Source: Streptococcus pneumoniae (GTDB lineage: Bacteria; Bacillota; Bacilli; Lactobacillales; Streptococcaceae). From it: a stretch of DNA of 64,000 nt. The stretch lies in contig NZ_CKYA01000005.1 of the NCBI RefSeq assembly GCF_001113365.1, positions 62,001 to 126,000 on the forward strand, read 5' to 3'. The notes beneath the pieces are model-generated. The model did no database searches and was not told where the DNA came from. It was given only the letters and a program-made list of their open reading frames with translations. This document shows, piece by piece, positions 58,054 to 64,000 of the stretch (position 1 is the stretch's first letter; the number at the start of each line of letters is the position of its first letter). A program made the translations under genes and the position numbers.

Positions 58054-59079
58054 TTAGTTAAAGTAATGAAGTCCCATTGCTCCTTTAACTTCAGATAGGG
58101 TTTGACCTGCAACTTCACGCGCTCTTTCACTACCTTTTTGAAGCATATTATAAACTTCTCCCATATCCTTAGCAAATTCAATACGGCGCTCACGAATAGG
58201 ACCCAGTTCACGTTCTAATATTTCAAGTAGATAACGCTTGGTCTTCACATCACCAAGACCACCTCGTTGATAATGTTCTTTCATGTCAGCAATTTCTTGA
58301 GCATCTTCTGGGCGACCAAAAACATCTAGATAATGGAAAACCATATTTCCCTCAATCTTACCTGGATCTTCCACTCGAATATGATCTGGATCTGTATACA
58401 TACTCATTACTTTTTTACGCAAAGTATCCGCATCATCAGCTAAATAAATACCATTATTGAGTGATTTAGACATTTTAGCATTTCCATCTAAACCAGGCAA
58501 ACGCCCTGCTCTCTCATTTTCTGGATAAATACCTTCCGGCTCTACCAAGACATCACATTTATATGCATTGTTAAAAGAACGAACAATCTCACGAGTTTGC
58601 TCAATCATTGGTTTCTGATCTGTCCCAACAGGAACATAATTAGCCTTGAAAGCTGTGATGTCAGCTGCTTGAGCGATTGGATAGACTAAGAAGCCTGTCG
58701 GAATACTTTCTCCAAAGCCTTTCTGAGCAATCTCTGTTTTTACTGTCGGATTTCGTTCCAAACGTGCTAATGACACCAAATTCATATAATACATAGACAA
58801 CTCAGCCAATTCTGGAATTTGACTTTGAATAAAGATAGTTGATTTACTTGGATCCAATCCAACTGCAAGATAATCCAAAGCCACATTTCCGATAGACTCT
58901 ACAATTGTTTGAGGGTCTTTAGCATGATCTGTCAAAGCTTGTTGGTCAGCCAAGAACACAAACATATCATACTTATCCTCTTCCTGTAATAATACTCGAT
59001 TTTTGAGACTTCCAACATAATGTCCAATATGCAATTTTCCTGTTGGACGGTCTCCTGTTAAAATAATGGGTTTAGTCAT
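58054..59079 (-). CDS. trpS: Tryptophanyl-tRNA synthetase
   Basis: A 341-residue class I synthetase. The HIGH-type motif [12 protein letters not shown] is at about 13-24 and the KMSKS-type [11 protein letters not shown] near 196. Length is normal. The 5' leader before the ATG is too short for a T-box riboswitch. It is divergent from the ABC-F gene. Confidence 0.97.
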   Translation of the reverse strand: MTKPIILTGDRPTGKLHIGHYVGSLKNRVLLQEEDKYDMFVFLADQQALTDHAKDPQTIVESIGNVALDYLAVGLDPSKSTIFIQSQIPELAELSMYYMNLVSLARLERNPTVKTEIAQKGFGESIPTGFLVYPIAQAADITAFKANYVPVGTDQKPMIEQTREIVRSFNNAYKCDVLVEPEGIYPENERAGRLPGLDGNAKMSKSLNNGIYLADDADTLRKKVMSMYTDPDHIRVEDPGKIEGNMVFHYLDVFGRPEDAQEIADMKEHYQRGGLGDVKTKRYLLEILERELGPIRERRIEFAKDMGEVYNMLQKGSERAREVAGQTLSEVKGAMGLHYFN

Positions 59080-59284
59080 TTTGTTCTCCTTCGATATGGT
59101 CCCTTCAATTATAGCATTTTTTTAATGAAATAACCGCAATTTATCAAAATAAATCAACCTTGCTATTTACGGATTTGTGTAAAGTATTCTGTAAATGTAA
59201 TTTACACAAAATTGACAGATAAAAATTTGAATATTTCCGTATTTTCTAGTAGAATAAATATATTACACATATAGGAGAAAAACA
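59080..59284. promoter_or_regulatory. Divergent control region between trpS and the ABC-F gene
   Basis: The region holds TTTGTGTAAA (59174-59183) and its exact inverted copy TTTACACAAA (59201-59210) 17 bases apart, with extra GTAAA/TTTAC half-sites around them. Further right is a good promoter for the ABC-F gene: TTGAAT (59227-59232) and TAGAAT (59250-59255), 17 bases apart. Confidence 0.65.
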
Positions 59285-60907
59285 TTGCTTACAGTATCTG
59301 ATGTTTCACTACGTTTTAGTGATCGCAAACTTTTTGATGATGTCAATATCAAATTTACAGAAGGAAATACTTACGGATTAATCGGTGCTAATGGTGCCGG
59401 AAAATCAACCTTTTTAAAAATTTTAGCGGGTGATATCGAACCTACTACTGGTCACATCTCTCTTGGTCCAGATGAACGTCTCTCTGTTCTTCGTCAAAAT
59501 CACTTTGACTATGAAGACGAACGTGCCATTGATGTCGTTATCATGGGAAATGAAAAACTTTATAGCATCATGAAAGAGAAAGATGCCATCTACATGAAGG
59601 AAGATTTCTCAGACGAAGATGGAGTGCGTGCTGCCGAACTCGAAGGAGAGTTTGCCGAGCTTGGGGGCTGGGAAGCAGAAAGTGAAGCCTCTCAACTCCT
59701 TCAAAACCTAAATATCCCAGAAGAATTGCACTATCAAAATATGAGCGAATTGGCCAACGGTGAAAAAGTAAAGGTTCTCCTCGCCAAAGCACTTTTTGGT
59801 AAACCAGATGTTCTTCTCTTGGACGAGCCCACCAACGGTTTAGACATCCAATCTATTACTTGGTTAGAAGACTTCTTGATTGACTTTGATAACACCGTTA
59901 TTGTAGTATCCCACGACCGTCACTTCTTAAACAAAGTATGTACTCACATGGCCGACCTTGACTTTGGAAAAATCAAACTCTATGTCGGAAACTATGACTT
60001 CTGGAAGGAATCTTCTGAACTCGCTGCTAAATTGCTAGCAGACCGTAATGCTAAAGCAGAAGAAAAAATTAAGCAATTACAAGAGTTCGTTGCTCGTTTC
60101 TCTGCCAATGCTTCCAAATCAAGACAAGCAACATCACGTAAGAAAATGCTTGATAAGATTGAGCTAGAAGAAATTGTACCATCTAGTCGTAAATATCCAT
60201 TTATCAACTTTAAAGCGGAACGTGAGATTGGTAATGATCTCTTGACGGTAGAAAATCTAACTGTAAAGATTGATGGTGAGACTATTTTAGATAATATCAG
60301 CTTTATCTTGCGTCCAGGTGATAAGACAGCTCTTATCGGACAAAATGACATCCAAACGACTGCATTGATTCGTGCAATCATGGGGGACATTGACTATGAA
60401 GGAACTGTCAAGTGGGGAGTAACTACTAGCCGTTCTTACTTGCCAAAAGATAACTCGGCAGATTTTGCAGGAGGAGAGTCAATCCTTGACTGGTTGCGTC
60501 AATTTGCAAGTAAAGAAGAAGATGACAATACTTTCCTACGCGGTTTCCTCGGCCGTATGCTCTTCTCTGGAGATGAAGTTAACAAACCTGTCAACGTCTT
60601 GTCAGGGGGAGAAAAAGTTCGTGTCATGCTATCAAAACTCATGCTCTTAAAATCAAATGTCCTTGTACTTGATGATCCAACCAATCACTTGGACTTGGAA
60701 TCTATCTCAAGCTTGAATGATGGATTGAAAAACTTTAAAGAATCAATCATCTTTGCCAGTCATGACCACGAGTTTATTCAAACTTTGGCTAACCATATCA
60801 TTGTCTTGTCTAAAAATGGTGTCATTGACCGTATCGATGAAACCTATGATGAATTCCTAGAGAATGCAGAAGTACAAGCAAAAGTTAAAGAACTTTGGAA
60901 AGACTAA
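59285..60907 (+). CDS. ABC-F family ATPase (YbiT/YkpA type)
   Basis: A 540-residue soluble protein with two nucleotide-binding domains and a lysine-rich linker; ABC-F proteins act on the ribosome. NBD1 is intact: Walker A GANGAGKST near 36 and LLLDEPTNGLD. In NBD2 the Walker A is GQNDIQTTAL, which lacks the conserved Lys, while the signature LSGGEKVRVM is kept and Walker B reads LDDPTNHLD with Asp in place of the catalytic Glu. The start is TTG at 59285, with AGGAG six bases before it; the family N-terminus (LTVSDVSLRF) supports it. Confidence 0.9.
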   Translation: MLTVSDVSLRFSDRKLFDDVNIKFTEGNTYGLIGANGAGKSTFLKILAGDIEPTTGHISLGPDERLSVLRQNHFDYEDERAIDVVIMGNEKLYSIMKEKDAIYMKEDFSDEDGVRAAELEGEFAELGGWEAESEASQLLQNLNIPEELHYQNMSELANGEKVKVLLAKALFGKPDVLLLDEPTNGLDIQSITWLEDFLIDFDNTVIVVSHDRHFLNKVCTHMADLDFGKIKLYVGNYDFWKESSELAAKLLADRNAKAEEKIKQLQEFVARFSANASKSRQATSRKKMLDKIELEEIVPSSRKYPFINFKAEREIGNDLLTVENLTVKIDGETILDNISFILRPGDKTALIGQNDIQTTALIRAIMGDIDYEGTVKWGVTTSRSYLPKDNSADFAGGESILDWLRQFASKEEDDNTFLRGFLGRMLFSGDEVNKPVNVLSGGEKVRVMLSKLMLLKSNVLVLDDPTNHLDLESISSLNDGLKNFKESIIFASHDHEFIQTLANHIIVLSKNGVIDRIDETYDEFLENAEVQAKVKELWKD

Positions 60908-60917
60908 ATAAAACTTC

Positions 60918-60948
60918 AAAACTCAGTTGGGTTAACCAGCTGAGTTTT
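60918..60948 (+). terminator. Terminator of the ABC-F gene
   Basis: AAAACTCAGTTGG pairs with CCAGCTGAGTTTT around a short loop; a CT-rich tail follows. It sits between the ABC-F and YfhO genes. Confidence 0.85.
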
Positions 60949-60968
60949 CTAACATTTTATGAGGTAAC

Positions 60969-63512
60969 ATGAAATTATTTTTTAAAACATATTGGACCTA
61001 TTTTGTTTCTTTCATCATTCCCGTAATCATTATGATAGGAGTATATCTATCTCAAGGTATCTACTGGAATAGCGATACATCTCCACTATTAGGAGATGGC
61101 TTTCATCAATACGTTATTTTTGATATAGCTCTACGAAATATCCTACATGGAAATGGTAGTCTGTTTTACACCTTTACAAGTGGCCTTGGATTAAATTTCT
61201 ATGCCCTATCTAGTTATTACTTGGGGAGTTTCCTTTCACCTCTAGTCTACTTTTTTAATCTGTCGAATATGCCAGATGCTGTCTATCTGACAACTCTCTT
61301 AAAATTTGGATTGATTGGACTGTCAACTTATTTTAGTTTAAATAAATTATTTCAATCGATTCCTAAGCCTTTAAAACTAGCTTTATCTACTTCCTATTCT
61401 CTGATGAGTTTCTCTGTCAGTCAATTAGAGATAAAGACCTGGCTAGATGTTTTTATCTTAATTCCTTTAATTATCACTGGTTTACATCTACTGATAACTG
61501 AAAAGAAACTCCTTTTGTACTTTACAAGTCTGTCAATTTTGTTTATTCAAAATTATTATTTTGGCTATATGACAGCATTGTTTCTTATTTTCTGGTATCT
61601 CTGTCAAATTTCGTGGGACTTTAAGACTCGAATATCATCTTTTCTTGATTTTGTTATTACCTCCTTTTTAGCTGGTATGGCTAGTTTAATTATGACTCTT
61701 CCCACTCTATTTGATTTACAGACACATGGGGAAAAATTGACTGAAGTTACAAAGTTTCAAACTGAAAGTAGCTGGTATCTTGATCTCTTTGCTAAGCAAT
61801 TCATTGGTTCCTTTGACACAACAAAGTATGGGGCCATCCCAATGATTTTTGTTGGACTACTTCCCTTTATTTTGACCATTTTATTTTTTACGCTGAAATC
61901 TATTAAGTTTCACGTGAAACTCATCTATGCAATCTTCTTTGCATTTCTAATTGCAAGCTTTTACATAGAACCTCTTGACTTATTTTGGCAAGGCATGCAT
62001 ACTCCAAATATGTTTTTACATCGCTATGCTTGGATTTTCTCTACCTTGTTAATTTACACAGCAGCGGAAGTCTTAAATCGTCTGAAAGAACTTAAAATCT
62101 GGAATTTTTTAGTTTCGCTTTTTCTTATAGTAACAGGATTTTTAGCTACCATCTATCTAAAATCACATTATTCTTTTTTAACAGATTTGAATATTCTACT
62201 GACTCTTGAATTTTTGGTTGTCTATTCGCTTTTACTCCTTGCAGTTATCAAAAAGTTTATTTCTGTGAATCTGTTTGCCATTCTAATCTCTTTATTTATA
62301 ATAGTTGAAATAAGTTTAAATGCTTCATCTCAAATGGACGGAATTGCTAAAGAATGGGGATTTGCTTCTCGAAGTGCATATAATCGAGATATCCCAGCTA
62401 TGAAATCTTTCTCAACATATATTGGGAATCAATTTACTCGTACTGAGAAACTAGAAACTCAGACAGGAAATGACAGTATGAAATTCAACTACAATGGAAT
62501 CTCTCAATTTTCATCTGTTCGAAATCGTTCAGCAAGCTCTACTTTGGATAAACTTGGGTTTAAATCCTCTGGGACTAATCTCAATCTCCGCTATGCAAAT
62601 AATAGTATTTTGGCTGATAGTTTATTTGGCATCCAGTACAATATCTCAGACAGTCCTATTGATAAGTATGGTTTTAAAGATATCTATCAAAAAGATAATC
62701 TTACCCTATATGAAAATCAATACTCTCTTCCGATTGCATTTGCTAGTCAATCTGTTTACAATGATGTCAAGTTCAATGAACATACCTTAGATAATCAGGC
62801 CTCATTTTTAAATCAACTTGCTAACGTCAATTTTGATTATTTTTCTCCAATACCCTATGAAAAAACAGAGAGTACTGATGATTTGATTAGTGTTACAAGC
62901 TCTTCAAATGAGGATGCAGCAATCCAGTATCAAATTGAAGTACCAGAAAACAGCCAAGTTTATCTTTCTTTCACAAATCTTCACTTTTCTAATGATAAAC
63001 AAAAGAAGGTTGACATCCTTGTAAATGGTGAAAAAAAGACTTTTACAACTGATAATGTCTTCTACTTCTTTAATATAGGCTATGCAAAAGAGAAAAAAAC
63101 GTTCAATATCAATGTTAGTTTCCCTGGAAATTCACAAGTATCATTTGAATCTCCTACCTTCTATCGTTTAGATACCCAAACTTTAACTGAGGCAATTCAA
63201 AAAATTAAAGAGCAACCTGTAACAGTATCAACTTCTAAAAACAAGGTCTTTGCTAGATATGATGTTAAACAAGATACGTCCATTTTCTTCACCATTCCTT
63301 ATGATAAAGGTTGGTCTGCCTACCAAGATGGTAAGAAAATAGAAATTAAACAAGCTCAAACTGGCTTTATGAAAGTTGATGTTCCTAAGGGGAAAGGAAC
63401 TATTACACTTTCCTTCATTCCAAATGGTTTTATTACTGGAGCAATCTGTTCCTTTACTTCTCTCTTACTATTTGGAATCTATAATCACAGACGAAAGTTA
63501 TCTAAGGCATAA
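60969..63512 (+). CDS. YfhO family membrane protein (glycosyltransferase-like)
   Basis: An 847-residue polytopic membrane protein of the YfhO family. The first ~480 residues hold about 12 membrane helices with the start typical of the family (YLSQGIYWNSDTSPLLGDGFHQY, about 26-48). A large extracytoplasmic part (about 490-815) follows, then one C-terminal helix. Family members are GT-C-like and in some Gram-positives take part in glycosylating lipoteichoic acid; no substrate can be assigned here. It lies 61 bases after the ABC-F gene with a terminator between them. Confidence 0.85.
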   Translation: MKLFFKTYWTYFVSFIIPVIIMIGVYLSQGIYWNSDTSPLLGDGFHQYVIFDIALRNILHGNGSLFYTFTSGLGLNFYALSSYYLGSFLSPLVYFFNLSNMPDAVYLTTLLKFGLIGLSTYFSLNKLFQSIPKPLKLALSTSYSLMSFSVSQLEIKTWLDVFILIPLIITGLHLLITEKKLLLYFTSLSILFIQNYYFGYMTALFLIFWYLCQISWDFKTRISSFLDFVITSFLAGMASLIMTLPTLFDLQTHGEKLTEVTKFQTESSWYLDLFAKQFIGSFDTTKYGAIPMIFVGLLPFILTILFFTLKSIKFHVKLIYAIFFAFLIASFYIEPLDLFWQGMHTPNMFLHRYAWIFSTLLIYTAAEVLNRLKELKIWNFLVSLFLIVTGFLATIYLKSHYSFLTDLNILLTLEFLVVYSLLLLAVIKKFISVNLFAILISLFIIVEISLNASSQMDGIAKEWGFASRSAYNRDIPAMKSFSTYIGNQFTRTEKLETQTGNDSMKFNYNGISQFSSVRNRSASSTLDKLGFKSSGTNLNLRYANNSILADSLFGIQYNISDSPIDKYGFKDIYQKDNLTLYENQYSLPIAFASQSVYNDVKFNEHTLDNQASFLNQLANVNFDYFSPIPYEKTESTDDLISVTSSSNEDAAIQYQIEVPENSQVYLSFTNLHFSNDKQKKVDILVNGEKKTFTTDNVFYFFNIGYAKEKKTFNINVSFPGNSQVSFESPTFYRLDTQTLTEAIQKIKEQPVTVSTSKNKVFARYDVKQDTSIFFTIPYDKGWSAYQDGKKIEIKQAQTGFMKVDVPKGKGTITLSFIPNGFITGAICSFTSLLLFGIYNHRRKLSKA

Positions 63513-63539
63513 AAAAATCGACCAGTTGGTCGATTTTTT
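63512..63539. terminator. Bidirectional terminator after the YfhO gene
   Basis: A nearly perfect palindrome AAAAAATCGACC / GGTCGATTTTTT that includes the last base of the YfhO stop codon. It also ends the convergent YhgE/Pip-like gene. Confidence 0.92.
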
Positions 63540-64000
63540 AATCTTCCTCCATTTTCTTAGGTTGATAGGCTAGCATACCTAAACCAGTAAATAGGGCTAA
63601 TATCACAACAAGGAAAATGACTTGATGATGAATATTTCCTGTCATAGAGATTGTTTGTCGTAATCCCGAAACTGAATAACTCATTGGTAACCAGGGATTA
63701 ATAGCTCTAAAGAAATCATTTGTCAAGGCAAGTGGATAAGTACCTGCACTTGATGCTAACTGTAATAAAAGCAAAATAAGAGAAAAGAAAGCTCCTATAC
63801 GGCTATTCCATGTTGTTAAAGCGGTCACCATGGACATGAATACTAAACTTGTTAGAATAATGAGAATAAATGTTCTCATTTCATGATTAGCCGTTAGACC
63901 AATAAGATGAACTCCTCCATATACCAAAATTCCTGCTAAAACAGCTATAATACCATTTATTTCAGCTCGAGATTTCAACCAAGCCCAACGGCTCTCCGGA
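63538..64000 (-). CDS. YhgE/Pip-like membrane protein (C-terminal part)
   Basis: The C-terminal part of a protein; the frame is open to the end of the window, so the gene starts beyond base 64000. Four to five membrane helices are visible, with LTSLVFMSMVTALTTW, then PWLPMSYSVSGLRQTIS and the cytoplasmic tail YQPKKMEED. This is the C-terminal pattern of YhgE/Pip family (ABC-2-like) proteins, which include phage infection proteins and a type VII secretion-linked group. The full gene is needed to be certain. Confidence 0.72.
   Translation of the reverse strand, partial: PESRWAWLKSRAEINGIIAVLAGILVYGGVHLIGLTANHEMRTFILIILTSLVFMSMVTALTTWNSRIGAFFSLILLLLQLASSAGTYPLALTNDFFRAINPWLPMSYSVSGLRQTISMTGNIHHQVIFLVVILALFTGLGMLAYQPKKMEED

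Noticed and set aside
59080..59160. Possible T-box riboswitch before trpS
   Set aside because: The leader is short, and neither the T-box core nor a specifier stem is visible.

Overview
The window comes from a Mitis-group Streptococcus: S. pneumoniae or a very close relative such as S. pseudopneumoniae or S. mitis. The evidence is the gene order (dlt, glp, a PspC/CbpA-type surface protein with hk06/rr06, clpC/ctsR, cbpD, dnaC/rplI, comF, pcsB, mreCD, recF, guaB, trpS), which matches the near-origin part of the pneumococcal chromosome as I know it. BOX and RUP-like repeats, a choline-binding murein hydrolase and competence cin-boxes agree with this. Most genes lie on the minus strand. There are no rRNA or tRNA genes, CRISPR arrays or intact insertion sequences.

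Region 1 (1-10.4 kb): the dlt operon for D-alanylation of teichoic acids (dltB partial, dltA, and the micro-gene dltX), the glycerol genes glpK-glpO-glpF with a candidate CcpA site, an Mga-like regulator, and the forward pair hslO-dus. Region 2 (10.4-19.1 kb): an LPXTG-anchored PspC-like protein, an isoprenylcysteine-methyltransferase-like membrane protein, the two-component system 06, and ctsR-clpC under a CtsR operator; two BOX elements bracket hk06/rr06. Region 3 (19.1-27.9 kb): a TPP-riboswitch-controlled thiamine-precursor ABC transporter, competence hydrolase cbpD, veg, dnaC, rplI and the c-di-AMP phosphodiesterase gene.

Region 4 (28-38.9 kb) is the accessory part. Ten genes encode a short-chain acyl-CoA pathway: CoA-transferase A/B, crotonase, 3-hydroxyacyl-CoA dehydrogenase, thiolase, two acyl-CoA dehydrogenase-like flavoproteins, a FabK-like flavoprotein, a YtnP-like lactonase and a LysR regulator. 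They sit between pde1 and hpf, which are neighbours in the pneumococcal order I know. Three promoter regions in the cluster carry related 19-bp LysR-type palindromes and CcpA cre-like sites, so I infer one catabolite-repressed regulon. No electron-transfer flavoprotein is encoded here, which leaves the direction and electron partner of the pathway open. Two degenerate RUP-like repeats lie in its long spacers.

Region 5 (38.9-64 kb) returns to core genes: hpf, comFC-comFA, yigZ, cysK, tsf-rpsB, pcsB, mreDC, the ECF energising module, pgsA, a RodZ-like protein, two M16 proteins, an S4 protein with recF, guaB, trpS, an ABC-F protein with a degenerate second nucleotide site, a YfhO-family protein, and the end of a YhgE/Pip-like gene that runs off the window. 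Three genes (hslO, comFA, yigZ) have a -10-like element 6-7 nt before the ATG and no Shine-Dalgarno sequence, suggesting leaderless mRNAs.
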